From: Cricetomys ansorgei
Taxonomy: Eukaryota > Chordata > Mammalia > Rodentia > Nesomyidae
Length of the DNA: 64,000 nt
Reading direction: 5' to 3'
Assembly: GCA_026225945.1 (NCBI GenBank)
Contig: JAMJFZ010001089.1
Coordinates: 5,789,001 to 5,853,000, forward strand
Part shown: piece by piece, positions 48,791 through 60,628 of the stretch
Position numbering within the stretch: position 1 is the first letter of the stretch
How the letters are laid out: each line of letters opens with the position of its first letter
Made by a program: the position numbers and the translations under genes
The notes under the pieces: generated by a model
What the model saw: the letters and a program-made list of their open reading frames with translations, nothing else
Databases searched by the model: none
Told to the model about the DNA's origin: nothing

Positions 48791-50704
48791 TAAACTCGCA
48801 GCTTAGTTGACCCCAGTCTTCTATTGCTGTCACTAGAATGTGCAAATGTGGCTTGATCTTATGGAGTCCTGATCAGAGACTGTGCATGTCTTGCAGTAAG
48901 TCTGGGAAATTAACAGCACCCATTTATTCATGTAACATTTTCTTATTCTTTCCTTCTGGAAGTTGTCAAAGAGGAGTATGTGTATGTATTTTCACATTTT
49001 TTCAATTTTTTTTTTAACTTATAAGTGCAGTAGTCTAGAGAACTGGTTCTCACCCAACTTTCTGATTGTTTGCTCTTGGTTCAAAATGTTTAACCGTCTA
49101 TGTATCTTTTGAAATTTTCATCTCAGTCACTATATTTTTATGATGGAATCATACATATTTTAGCTTATCAGGAGAAACATAATTTTAAAAGAGCTTAAGC
49201 CAAGAAAGATCCCTTGCTACTTATCTGATGATATGAATGGCATATTGATGCCTGAGACAATTTCTACTTAATGGATTATCTTATTTTACTTATTCTTGGT
49301 CTTGTCTGTCCCTTTTGGACACTATTAGAGCATCTAGAAGTCATGCAGAAAGCTTTCTAAATTGCATCTCTAATAAGCGCAAAGGCTTATCTCCAGGTTG
49401 GTTGCTAGATTCCAAACCTTTAAACAGCTGAATTTGACCATCCGTCCCTCCCTCTCGCACACTACCACTGTCCAGTCTGCCACTACTCTCTCTGGTGCTC
49501 TTGGTTTTTCATGCACAAGGCTCTCCATTTTGTTCTCGAGTATTTATATATTTCAAAGCTTTTTGTCCACATTAATGTAGAATCAAGATGTTTATAGAAC
49601 CCAAATCTGAACATAGTGTGCCTTTTAACCCCTGATTCTAGTAGAATGGTAGACAGAGATAACCTAAATATTTAACCTGGTCCATCATCTTGTCAGGACC
49701 AGAAGTCAAAAGGCACATACGTCATGTTGTGTATTTCTTCCGAAAGATCTGTATCTGTAGGCTGTTACTGGATACTGTCAACACGGATGTCAATCTCTTT
49801 GCTTGAAATGTTTCCGGGATAAATGTCAGAAGGCAAGCAGGTTCTCGATGTTTCTACCTAGGTGTTAACTCAAAAATTTTTAAGCACCCACTCAGCACCA
49901 GTGGGTCTAAGCTTAGAATCCACAAATGAACCCGACTCACTATGCTGAAATAAAGTAATTGGTATTCTTTATGTGATATGAAGGGCCTGAGACTCATATT
50001 TTTCTCTTAGCAGCTAAGGGAAACATTAACTGTTTCTTACGTTCTGTTAACTTAAGATGAGTTAAGGTTTAACTCATTTTATTTGACCACCTTTGTCTTA
50101 TAATATAGCAAAAGCCATGTTAGTATGTAGAATTATTTGGGATGAGAACAGCTACCATAAATCCTGTATGTGGATCTGGTACCATGAACATCAGAGCAGT
50201 AGGCATACATGTGTTGCCTCCCTCAGGAGCTTTCTCCAGTACCTAAAAACAGAAATTGCAATTTCAAGTGTTGGCTTCCAGGCTCAGCCTGATGCCAAAG
50301 GTACAGCCATCTGTGATGCTGTAACAGGGTGTCCTCATTAAAAGTCCATGAGTAAAATAATCTTACAGGTGTGTGACGTAGACAGCTCCTCCTCAGATTC
50401 AGCATGTCTCTTGTAATTAGGCCTTCCTCTTCCATTTAGGTAATGCCTTCTTTGATCTTTGATTTTTTTCCCCCCCACATATAGATGGCCATCTCTCTCC
50501 AGTCAGCAGAAGTTTGGTGTCTTGCGCCCTCCAGATGCCTTAGAGAAGCCAATCACCTCAACTTGAGGAGTAAGAAAAGAAATACGCGTCTTTGACATGT
50601 ATCTTAAATGGGATAAAATAGATGTCTCTAACGTCTCCATATTAATTACAAAGCCATGGCATGGGTTTCTGAATGTATTTTTATTACTAGGAGACTATGT
50701 TGCC
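48791..50704. other. Intronic interval, no repeat recognised
   Basis: AT-rich single-copy-looking DNA. No exon with paired splice sites seen. Confidence 0.45.
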
Positions 50705-50885
50705 ATAGTTGAGCGTGTAGCTCAGTTGGTAGAGTGTTGGGGAACACACCTGCAATCTCAGTCCCCGGTGGGTGGAGACAGGCGGACAGAAGTTCAGGGT
50801 CAGCACCCTCTGCTGTATAATGAGTTGAGGGCAGCATGAGATACAAGAGACTCTGCTTTAAAAATAAATAAGTAAATAAATAAAA
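50705..50885 (+). mobile_element. tRNA-headed ID/B1 composite SINE
   Basis: Head gagcgtgtagctcagttggt looks like a tRNA A box; a B1-like half follows and an (AAAT)n tail ends it at 50858-50883. Confidence 0.65.
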
Positions 50886-53320
50886 TGACACTACAGTATC
50901 TTGCTTGAGAACTCACTGCATTAACTGTCAGTCTGTCTCCTACAAACCACAGCAGCAGCGAGACCAGCAGGCAGACTTGGAGGCTTAATGAGAAACCTTG
51001 ATGCTACTGGGTTTAGTCTGACAGAGCCACTGGGACTATTTGAGCAACAGCCTTTCAAATTCTGAAAGCATAAAGGCTCTCATGACTTCTCTCTCCTGCC
51101 AAATTCTGGCTGTTTCAGGGTGCTTCTCTTGTTTTTGTTTCTTGTCATGAGTGTTGTGAAAGTCTTACTGCATATGAAGGAGCCTCGTGTAATTTTTTGG
51201 AGATTCAGAATTTTGCTAGGGATGGATATTAAAAAATGGACACAACTCAATGTTCTTTTTTCAGCTTGCTAAAGAGTACATTTTCCTGGGCTACGGCAGG
51301 AGGTAATTACGTTTTGTTTGTTTCTGACACATGTAGAAAACTTGGGACTGCTCTTTTAACCATTCCAAGATGCTTCGCAACTCTGATGGGCAGGAACGGA
51401 GAATGCTTTTCTTGTCACAGGAATCCCTCTTGTGTCCCTCCAGACTCAATGCCGCTTTGACACTGTGAACAATTTGCAACTTCGCTCTTTTTAACTTGCA
51501 GTGAGTTTCCTTCCAGATGTGAATGGTGGACTCTAGCCTTGTAAAGAAATACGCCGGGCAATTAACAGGGCTAGAGTGCTGACTCATACACAGGGTAGGC
51601 TCTCTCTGCACAAAGTGCCAGTGGGAAGATTCACACCATTCACCAGTCCACACATGACTGTGGCAGGGCAGCATCACCAATCCCATCTTCCAAACAGGCC
51701 CATAGTAGAGGCTTAGCTGTTCCTCCTTTTAATCTTGTCAGTCAAAATCCCCTTTCCATTAAACATTTCCCTAAGATGAATTCTTACATCTCTGTTTCAA
51801 AGAAGCTTCTGATGCCATAACTATTACTCAATCAGCAATCTAACATGGCTGAAGCTGTCACACACACATATATTGCTGTTATTTAGAGCACATCTTCCAA
51901 TAATGGGCCATGCTTGCTTTCTGCTTTTTTTTTTTTTTTTTTAGTCTACTTCTAAATGACCAAGTGATCATCATTTGGTACTTATTTGGTCCGTGTTGTC
52001 TAATGGCATGGTTTTCGTGCCATTAGGATTTTTTTCGTGTTTCCATCCCCGGGAAGTAGCTACACCGTGGCCAGTGGCACAGCTCTGGGGAGGGACGCAC
52101 AGGGTGTGGGTCTATGGGTCCAAGAGGTCCTAAATCAGAGGTTCTGAGAGCTGTTGGTAAGTATGGAATTCCCAGGAGCACATCTGGGAGCACACAGGTG
52201 GGAACACATCTGGAGTTACACCCAGCACAGGGTGTAACTGTTTACTGTGGGAACAGGGTCACATTTATAGAGAGGAAAAAGGTCTCTGGTGTCCAGGGAT
52301 GTCAGGGGGAGCCCTTTGGTTAGGACAGTGAAAGTATGACAGCCCCATTTCCAGGTTGGGGGCTGATAACTTGGACCTAGTTGTTTTTCTGGGGACCAGC
52401 AGGAGAGACCTTATATGGTCATATAGGGAGAAGGAATTCCCAGCCACAGGTAAACTATGTCAGGTCCTTTGAGGGGGTGGTGCCTTGCTGTAAAAGCAGG
52501 CAGCATAGCTTGTGGTTTGTGTGTGTTTGTGTTGGGGGGGGTTGGGTGAACAGCCAAATGCCTTCTGCTCAGAATGAGAGTTCTGGGGTTCTAAGCACAC
52601 TTCTACCCCATCTCTAGTTCTAGGAAAGCCCCGCCCCCACAGAGTTGTTTCTTAGCTACAGAAAAAAGGAGGGGTAGTTACCATCTTCAAAGTTCTTATA
52701 TATCTACAATGTTAATGTAATGAAAAGTAAAAGATTTCTGCCACAGAGGCAAAAATATTTTCTCCTTGAACCTCACCCTGCAGTAACAGTGTCAATTCTG
52801 ATAATTTTTTTAATAATAATTTAAATTAATAAGGCAAAAGGCAGTTCTACTGAGAACAGTCGATGCTATGCCTGAAGTTTCAGCAGCATGATATGGGCTT
52901 CTAGGACTAGCCCACTCTCCTTTCTCTCCTCCCCATTTTCCCTGCTCAGGGAGAAGCCATCTGTCCAGCACAACTTCCTGGGGAAGCTGAGCCTGCCTCC
53001 TGCCTTCAGTGCTTCTGTTGCACCTGCTTCTCCCTGAACTTGCTGTCCTCCTTTTCCCCAGGATCACTTCTAACCTCACCCACCACGTTCTCTCCCAGCA
53101 CTCTCCCCTCCAGAATGCATCTGAGCAGTCAGTCTGACATAAAGCTTACTATCTGCACAGTTCCTCCAGCTCCTGGTTGCCTATGCACATATGGATTGAC
53201 ACACACACTGTATATGTTAGGGTTGTCTGCTTAGAAACCATGAAAACAGGAACATCAATAATCCATACAACATTCTTGATTCATAAAGGACACAGGACAA
53301 AATGTATCTTTACCTGAAAC
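50886..53320. other. Intronic interval
   Basis: Mostly single-copy-looking DNA with a T run at 51926-51942. The minus-strand frame at 51291-51686 is not splice-supported. Confidence 0.45.
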
Positions 53321-53436
53321 AGGGGTTGGGGTAGACAGACAGAGAGACAGACAGACAGGATGACACAGTCAGACAGACAGACAGGATGGACAGGCAGGCA
53401 GACAGACAGATGATAGCTAGATGATAGCTAGCTAGG

Positions 53437-53468
<32 letters not shown>

Positions 53469-53480
53469 TAGATGATAGAC
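53321..53480 (+). repeat. Compound (GACA)n/(GATA)n tract
   Basis: Alternating GACA, GGCA and GATA units. Confidence 0.92.
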
Positions 53481-53663
53481 ATAGTAGGGTTTATTGGAGT
53501 AAGTGAATATGATTATGGAGGATCATATGAATAAGATCCTTTGTGTTGACTACACTGAGTTGATTTTGTAAAGCTATAAGGACAGAGAGGAAAGGCAAAC
53601 AGACATTGACAGCAGAATCTAATTAAACCCAAAGGAATGTGTGTGCACAGAAGGTCAGCTTAC

Positions 53664-53894
53664 CACAGAAAGACTTTCGTGGAAATACAGCCCCACGTCA
53701 TAGAAGTTGCCACCATGACGAACTGGGTGTGTTCTTGTCTTCAGCTGCTCGGTTTGACACCACTGTGAGACACAGCTCCCCAGCTGGTTGAGCAGAGACA
53801 CTCTGAGGAGGTAGGAACCTTGGGGAGCCTTATCCTTGAGGCCCCTGATACATCTGATGTGTATTTGTAGGCGAGGCGACTGAGACTGCTCACC
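53664..53894 (-). CDS. Coding exon, N-terminal half of a C2-like domain
   Basis: This 231-base exon is exactly 77 codons, phase 0 at both ends, between acceptor cttttatgtag and donor gtaagc. It starts GEQSQSPRLQIHIRCIRG and continues GLKDKAPQGSYLLRVSLL, then a polar stretch (QTEQLKTRTHPVRH), and ends NFYDVGLYFHESLSV. The alternating hydrophobic strands (LQIHI, YLLRVSLL, VGLYF) and the GL-D-xx-GSY spacing resemble the first strands of a C2 beta-sandwich. The usual cluster of calcium-binding Asp residues is not evident, so a calcium-independent C2 fold is more likely. It splices in phase to the exon at 26471, across a 27-kb intron. It has no in-frame ATG. Confidence 0.87.
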
Positions 53895-55783
53895 CTACAT
53901 AAAAGGGGAAGTTCTTGAATTACACAGGAACTGGGTAAAACCAAGCAATTAGCAACAATGGGCTTTTCAGAGGGTTAAAAAAAGGGAGACAATTATTTTT
54001 CCTCAACCTATAATTGTCAGGTATTAGCAATGGTAACAGACAAGGACCCACAACGTATAATTAAGAGGTCAAAAAGCAAACTCCCCGATGACGGGAGGAA
54101 AAGTTTAGCTAGTGTTTCAGCATGGTATGTTAATAAGCTGTGACATCAGAAACCATCAATCTATTACAGCAAGATGGAATTAGCAGGAATCCAACACTTC
54201 CAAAACCACACAGCATGCCCACTGAGATACTGGGAGACAGGACACCCCCAGCAGGGGCCTCACACATGGCATGAACAAGGTGACAACCCTAAGCATTGCT
54301 AATCACAGATAATAATGCCATATTGATAAATGAACTGCGAAACATGTCAGACTTATACCTCGCCTGATCCAATATATTCTCAACATGCCAGCTTGCTCCA
54401 CAGGCTTCCAGAGGGACCCCTCCCACGAGAAGAAATAACAAGGTCTAAGCCTTAGCCCGTGGCATGTAAACGAGACAGGCCTGAACATTTTACGGAACAT
54501 TCGCATTTCATTGCTCATTCGCGGTTGACTGGAGCAGGCCATTTCCATGTTCAATAATTGCCAAGAAGTTTATACAAATTAATGATTTTAATGAACTATT
54601 ATTTCAGATTAAGTAAACACTAAAGCAGGATTGTTGAGAATTCGGATGTCGTTAAGTTTTATTTCCAGGCTCACTCACAAGTCCCTGCTTCTTTTCAGAA
54701 TAATTCAGCCTTAAAGAATTTACTGGTACTTTGTGCTTCGATGACAAATAATGTCATTTTTAAGAGCATGTTACTCTTCCATCCAGGGTAGTGGTACCAC
54801 CGGGTTAATCTATAGTCAACAGGAGAGACTTCTTAATCCTGCCTAGAATTAATTGAGATAATGTATATTTCCATATAGATAGTATGGTTCTAGAATTAGG
54901 TAAACAAAAAAGTTGTTCCATTTCTTTTGTTTTCCCATTCAAATCATACTTAAAAACTAATCAAAATAACAATTATTTTTGGTTTAATTAGAAAATCTTA
55001 ATTAACAACAAAGACTTAACCTTAATATTTCGGTTTCCAAAAATATTTTAAAAATTAACACCATCTGAATAAATAAGACAATCTCTTTAGTCCTCAAGGC
55101 AGGATTACTGATGCAGGCAGACAGAGTTATTAAACACATTCTAAATTAAACGCTTCTATGAATATTATACTGAAATATATTGTGATAGTTTTACATGCCA
55201 AATGTGACATTTTGTGTTTTAGATTCATCTTCTGTAGTAATTTTGGAAATGTCATACAAACAAAGATTTTGTCATTTACCAGTAGAATTACTATGCATGG
55301 TCGCCTAGCCATCTCTGTGCTGGCTCTCGTGGTTGTTTCAAGTCAGCAAGCCATAAAGAATCTTTATCTCTCTGAAACACAGCAATTTGGAAGACAATCG
55401 AATGGTGACTAGGGGGCAGAAATGCCAGTCTGAGGAATTATACCACAATCTCTCTTGCATTTACAACCTCCATCAAGCGAGTGTCAGGCTGAATAGGAGA
55501 AGGGGAAGGAAGATTCATCAAATTTCAAGTCTATGTCATTTGCACAGTGGCAGGCCTACCTCCATGTATGGTGGAGACCAAGTCTGGTCATGCTGGCACC
55601 CTGTGCTGAGGAATGCCAAAGGTTTAACTATGGACGGCTTTTGGCCTGTGTTTTAGCATGGAATTAGCATCAAGCATATTTAGTAAGAACCCCTTAGGAG
55701 GAAAAGAACAGGTAAGGAGAGTCACACAATGGAAGTCATTACCTGACATTTTACACCAAGAGAAGCCAGTTGAGTGTGCTCAC
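53895..55783. other. Intron between the 55.8-kb and 53.9-kb exons
   Basis: Contains an AT-rich repeat-free stretch at 54560-55060 with a forkhead-like gtaaaca at 54613 and several TAAT cores, a possible regulatory element. Confidence 0.45.
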
Positions 55784-55892
55784 CTTGCAGCAAGCTCCTG
55801 CTCCTTGGGATTCTTCAGTCCCTTCTGGAAATGAGCGCTGCTCCGTGACAATACCTTTTGTATACGGGTTCACATCTGCAGTGCATGGCTGA
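55784..55892 (-). CDS. Coding exon of the C2-like gene (polar linker with NPY)
   Basis: This 109-base exon follows a long pyrimidine tract (ttctctttcttttctcttcc) and acceptor attccaag, and ends at donor gtgagc. One leading base completes a codon from the 59.9-kb exon; 36 codons follow and the exon ends in phase 0. The peptide includes ADVNPYTKGIVTEQ and ends GAGACCK. NPY could be part of a PTB-type binding motif, but that is only a suggestion. An alternative acceptor 17 bases further in (cactgcag) would leave one preceding base and does not match the upstream exon's phase. The exon has no in-frame ATG, so ORF scans miss it. Confidence 0.78.
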
Positions 55893-56194
55893 CTTGGAAT
55901 TCCACAGCAGGCATGAGAAGGAAGAGAAAAGAAAGAGAAGACGTTGAAAATGGGGCGTGAAGAAAAGCCTTGCCTTCAGATGCATGAGACAGTCTGATGT
56001 TTTCCTTGAGTATTTTCTTGAATTAACTAGGAATTAGAGAAGCGCCACACTGCAGGTGCTGCACTTGATTAAACAGGGTTTTTGAAGTATAGCCCATAAA
56101 AGATATGACGCGCTATATAAGCTACTGAGCTCCCAGCAATTAAATGTCAGTTGTTTCAGAAATAACCAGGAAATCAAACACAGTTGCCTTTCCT

Positions 56195-56765
56195 TATCAG
56201 AAAAGAATGGGCTTTGGAAACTCCCTTTAAATACCAGAATCCACAGAGGCTCATGTCCCTTATATAACATGACATAGTATATACACAAAATCTATACAGG
56301 CATACTAAATTTTTTCAATATTTTATTTTAGTTGTGTAGGTGCACATACATAGACATGCGTATGCATGCCTATGACTCCCTTGAAGGTCCAAAGAGGGGA
56401 TCAGATCTTCTAGAGCTAGAGTTACAGGTAACTGTGAGTCGCCCTATGTCAGTGCTGGGACGTAAACTCTGGTCCTCTACGAGACCTGCAAGCCCTCTCA
56501 ACCTCTGGACTGTCCTTCCATCCCTCTTCTTACCGTGTACTTTAAATGATCTCTAGATGACTTATTAACAGAACACTTAATGAATGCAAAAAATTACATA
56601 AATAAGGGCTATACCACATTGTCTCTATAGCATACCAATAAGAGCAAGCATTTTATACATGCTCAGTATGGCTAAAGCAATCACAGATCTAACTACATTT
56701 TTTCATCCATCAGTGGTTGAACACATAGATGCAGAAAGCACATGTGTGGAGGGCCATCTGTATTT
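56195..56765 (+). mobile_element. MER2-like Tigger DNA transposon, split by B3
   Basis: Left part has aataccagaatccacagagg and gtcccttatataacatgaca; right part has gtactttaaatgatctctag, catcagtggttgaacacat and ends ggagggccatctgta. These match a TcMar-Tigger relic. Confidence 0.7.
56320..56525 (-). mobile_element. B3 SINE, antisense, nested in Tigger
   Basis: gttacaggtaactgtgagtc, cagtgctgggacgtaaactc and tctggactgtccttccatcc. Confidence 0.72.
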
Positions 56766-57804
56766 GGTAATTTCATTTTTTCTTCTACCCATTCACTTTT
56801 TTTCCACCCACTCTTCTTTGATCCTACAAACTGTTCATGAAACTTTGAGAAAAGCATTCATTTATAACAGTGCTTAGCTGATATGACACAGACATTGTCT
56901 TTCTTTAATGCAAAGGCCAGAGATCAAGATCTGTTTCTCTCCTTAAGATGCTCCCCAGGCACTTGCCCTCCTATTAATATGTACTCACTCTATTCAAGAC
57001 TCTTCTTCTTCATTGTTGGCTTTTTTGTTTGCGTCTCAAGTCCTGGCATCATGTGCCTGCGTTCCCAAGTGCATGTGAATTAGGAAGGATCATATCTCCC
57101 ACTTCTCCTGACTTAAGCTTAATTCCATCAGCAGTGTCATCTGAGACAATGACTGTACCCCGAGCCTTTTGGGGTCTCACTGCTGATTCAGTTTCTGTGA
57201 TACAAATTATCTCCCTTAATGTGGTTAGAGCTGCATTGACACAGGGGTTCATTAGGACACCCATTTGCTGGCAATTCAATTGCAAATTAAATACACTTTG
57301 TTGTAAATTTTATTACTTTTAAACTACTGTATCTATTGTCTTTAATGGCCCTATTATACAGTTATGAAGGTAAACAGATTCCATTAGTAAACATCAAACA
57401 TTCCATGTTAACACAGTGAGATGGCTTCCCTCAGTTTCTTTCTTTGTTCCCTTGGTAAGACTTGCAAGGCACTCAGAAATATCCTAAAACTTTAATCTGA
57501 ATAATTAGATGCTACATTCACTATTATCATCTGAAGGAAAAAAATAAATAAAAAGAAAATGTGGTCCCTTGTTACAAATACACTTTTTTTTCTAATTAAA
57601 GGGTTTCTAAATGTCATCTCCTGAATGTTAAAATGGAGTACAAGGGAATGGTTACCCAGAGACATTGTTGACTTGATTCCTGGAAACAGTTGTTGTGGAG
57701 GTTAGAAGCCAGGAGCAGGTGTGGGATCCTGTCTGCATTGAGTTCTAAGGCAGATCATCACTCCTGTCTTACCCTCTGATGGAGGATTATTAACTTTATG
57801 ACAC
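56766..57804. other. Putative intron sequence
   Basis: No element recognised; short overlapping frames near 57030-57320 on both strands lack splice support. Confidence 0.4.
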
Positions 57805-58050
57805 TGAAGGAACAGCCATCCTCTGTATATACTGGACAGCAGGATCTAAGACATGCCCCTATCCCCAGATGCTGAAACCCAGGCTTGCTCAAGAGCCTTA
57901 TTTACAATGATGTGGGTTTTGCACAGAGACTACACACACATGCTCCCTTATAAGTGAAGCCATTTCTACCTGACTTACAATATTGAATAGAATGCAAGTT
58001 CTATGAAAATAGCTTTGTACTGTGCTATTTAGAGAAGGAACAAGGGAAAA
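57805..58050 (+). mobile_element. MER2-like Tigger relic, second copy
   Basis: aacagccatcctctgtatat, cagatgctgaaacccaggct, tcaagagccttatttacaat and agaatgcaagttctatgaaa correspond to the 5' and central parts of the copy at 56195. Confidence 0.65.
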
Positions 58051-58139
58051 ATACAGCAATGTGTCTTCAGTATATATGTCAAGTTTTTATTTTGTTTTTA
58101 ACAAATGCTTTCGTTTTATTAAGATTTATTTCATTTTAA

Positions 58140-58378
58140 ATTATGATGCATACGTCTGTGTGTGTGTGTGTGTGTGTGTGTATTTGGGTGTGTGTTTTTG
58201 GGTGCGTACATGTGAGTGCAGAATCCCCAGAGCCCAGAAGAGGGTTTCAGATCACCGAAAGCTTGAGCTACAGGAGATTTTTGAGCCACCCAACATGGTT
58301 AATGGGGACTAAACCTAGCCTTCTCTACAAAAGTAGTATTTGCTCTTTACCAATGAGCCATCTTTCCAGCTCCTACAA
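58140..58378 (-). mobile_element. B3 SINE, antisense, with (TG)n
   Basis: (TG)n at 58157-58181, then agcccagaagagggtttcag, acaggagatttttgagccac and atgagccatctttccagctc. Confidence 0.78.
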
Positions 58379-59067
58379 ATACTTTCTAAGGCTGGTTGAG
58401 TTTATGAATATGTGAACACGATGTTTACAAAATTCGGGTTGTACATGTGCTGATTTGTGTATCATCAAATCCTTCCCACTGGCCTACAGACTAGATACAA
58501 ACCTCTGTAGAATACCGACTTCTACTCTTCATGACTAGATGGTTAAATTATTCATTTTAAATACAAGATGAAACTGATGCCATAAATGTTACTTTGTAAC
58601 TTCTATTTTCTACTTTGTACATTATATATATATATATTTTTTTTGCTACTTCTAGATTTGTAGGGATGCCTAGTATTTAATTCTGTCAACTATAATCTTT
58701 TCAAGTGGTCCCTCACCATTGGATATTTAGGTTAGTTCCTATTTTTGCTGTTGTAAGTCAGCCTGGAATTAGCTCTCTCTCATACAGTCTTATAGACTGA
58801 CTTCCCTGGCAATTTCCACAGTACCAAATCCTATCATTAGAAACACTGGGCATGGAAGGGATCCTATTCCACGCTCTAATGGGCTGTACTTGAGCACAGA
58901 AATGACACCTTAGTGGTATATAATGCTAACTGCATGGCTAGTATCTCAGACACTAAGTAGTCTTCACAAGGAGACAGGCCCCACTCTGGTGGTGAGCCCA
59001 TTCACACCGCCATGGGAACGCAAGTTAAGGGAGGTGGCAGTAAAGAGGCAGCAGGCCTGCCCTGCAG
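58379..59067. other. Putative intron sequence
   Basis: A short (TA)n plus T run lies at 58624-58645; nothing else recognised. Confidence 0.4.
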
Positions 59068-59285
59068 GCTTCTCAGCCTCACCACCACTGACATTTTAAA
59101 CCAGGTAACTCTTTGTTGTAGAGGCTGCTGGTCGCACTGCGAGGCTATTTAGTGGGATCCTGCCCTCTGCCCACTAAATACTCCTAGGCACCCTACCTAA
59201 TGCCAGTTACCATAATCAAAATGTCACTAGATGTTGCCAAGTGTTCTCTGGGGATGACACTGATCCTTGCTGAGAACCACTGATA
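59068..59285 (-). mobile_element. MER5A hAT-Charlie relic
   Basis: Read on the plus strand: ctcaccaccactgacatttt, aactctttgttgtagaggct, agatgttgccaagtgttctc and gctgagaaccactg, matching MER5A in reverse along its length. Confidence 0.85.
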
Positions 59286-59851
59286 TTCTCAGTACGTTAT
59301 AGCATCGAGTGTTCAGGATGCTCAGACAAGCTCTCTCAGACATGCTCCATATCTTACCTCAGTCCACCCCCAGGTGACCCAACAGGATCTTATCGTTCCT
59401 GCTTCACTGACAGGTGACCGATGCTGAAGTATGCTGACAGCCTCGTTCAAGGACACACAGGACAGGTAAGTGCTGATGTTTCAAATGAGACTATCTCCAC
59501 TGAAAGCTGGCTCCTAAAACATGCCTGCTCTGGCTACAGGAGGGGGAAGTGACTGCTTGGATGTTTCTAGACTGGCCCAAAAATCTGAATATTTTCTGAG
59601 AGATCAGTCAAACATGGCTCTCAGCTACATCAGCAAGGCTAGAATGCCCAAGCTCTGACATCTTGGCGATAAAGAATACCGATCTATCCCAGGATAATAT
59701 GGGGACATAGTTCCCAAAAGCCTAACCCTCAAGTTGAATAGTTGAATCTATCTACGGGTGCCTATCACCTGCAATCTGTCCATACTTAATACATAGGAAT
59801 ACACACACACACACACCACAATGAACAAACACTTAACATTAAGGAACATAC

Positions 59852-59928
59852 TTCTCTGATTCTTTTTCCTTCTTTAAACACCACATGGGAATGTCCTGGC
59901 TGAGTCCTTTGCTTTCAAATTTCAAACC
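59852..59928 (-). CDS. Coding exon of the C2-like gene (pre-C2 linker)
   Basis: This 77-base exon follows a textbook acceptor (ttattttcttctatacag) and ends at donor gtatgt. It encodes 25 codons plus two bases, starting GLKFESKGLSQDIPMW and continuing with a Lys/Glu-rich stretch (KKEKESE). The phase-2 end matches the single leading base of the exon at 55892, giving an Asn across the junction. It is too short for a standard ORF search. The sequence is polar and probably forms a flexible linker before the C2-like module. Exon status rests on splice signals and phase agreement. Confidence 0.78.
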
Positions 59929-60232
59929 CTGTATAGAAGAAAATAAAGCAAAATGTATAAAATTCTTTCAACGCACACTTGAAGTATCTATGGAGAAGCT
60001 GGGCTCTCTAAGACCAGAATATGCAAATCCTCCAACGCTTTGATTCTCCAAGACAAGTAAAAACGATGGAATTTCACCCAGGTTGGCTGCATTTTCATGA
60101 AACCTGACTTTCTTCACTCACACAATTGCTGCCCAGGAAGGTACAGGGAGTAATGGACGGCATAGCCAATGGAGGACAAACAGTTGACGGATACCTACTC
60201 AGATTCCCTTGTTATTTCTAGTTTTCACTTAC

Positions 60233-60422
60233 CAAGTTCCAACTCCAATCCCTTTGCATATTAATTCCCTCTCTCTCTCCCCACCTTTCATTTTCACACT
60301 TGCACTCTCCCCTAACACAGTGCACTATGGTTTTATGACATGTACATGACATATGGCTAGAGGTATAGAGCACTACAGACACTACAGTACTATGGTCGTG
60401 CGCTTTATCATCCAATCCAGGC
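60233..60422 (-). CDS. Probable upstream coding exon of the C2-like gene
   Basis: This 190-base exon would follow a pyrimidine-rich acceptor ending in actttcccaaag and end at a strong donor, gtaagtgaaa. It holds one base of a split codon plus 63 codons, ending in phase 0 with WSWNL, which matches the next exon at 59928. The frame has no stop. The middle is rich in Cys and His (CTCHKTIVHC), which is unusual for a C2 neighbour, and the last third is charged. A shorter exon from an internal acceptor, or a start at the internal Met of GINMQRDW, remains possible. The preceding exon was not found; it must end with two bases of a codon. Confidence 0.5.
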
Positions 60423-60628
60423 CTTTGGGAAAGTAAAAAGAGAAACAATTACCCAGAATAATAAGCCTTGTTTCCACCTATGTACACCGTGACATAGAGC
60501 AGCCCTATTAATATCTGTGCAGATAAAGTAAGGGTAATTCACATGACCATACTCTACGATGGGGAGGGGAGATCTGGACAGAGGTGTGAGCTGTTGGCTG
60601 GGGTCGCAGGTTCACACAGCTGTGATAT

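Larger units (their letters stand above)
19647..60422 (-). other. Inferred minus-strand transcription unit with C2-like exons
   Basis: Seven candidate exons run right to left on the minus strand: 60422-60233, 59928-59852, 55892-55784, 53894-53664, 26471-26208, 22774-22585 and 19909-19647. Their junction phases are 0, 2, 0, 0, 0 and 1, and each downstream exon starts in the phase its upstream exon leaves. The five central exons read through 290 codons with no stop. No promoter was found, so the gene probably starts beyond the window. The product looks soluble, with no signal peptide or clear membrane segment in these exons. I do not recognise the gene. OFCC1 (ojoplano) is only a guess to test, because it is a large vertebrate gene in a regulatory desert. 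Confidence 0.8.

Noticed and set aside
50705..50790. tRNA-like sequence with an A-box (gtagctcagttggtagagtg)
   Set aside because: No cloverleaf can be completed; a B1-like half and A-rich tail follow, so it is a SINE head.
53321..53480. Regular GACA/GATA units that look array-like
   Set aside because: A 4-base microsatellite, not a CRISPR or satellite array; there are no spacers.
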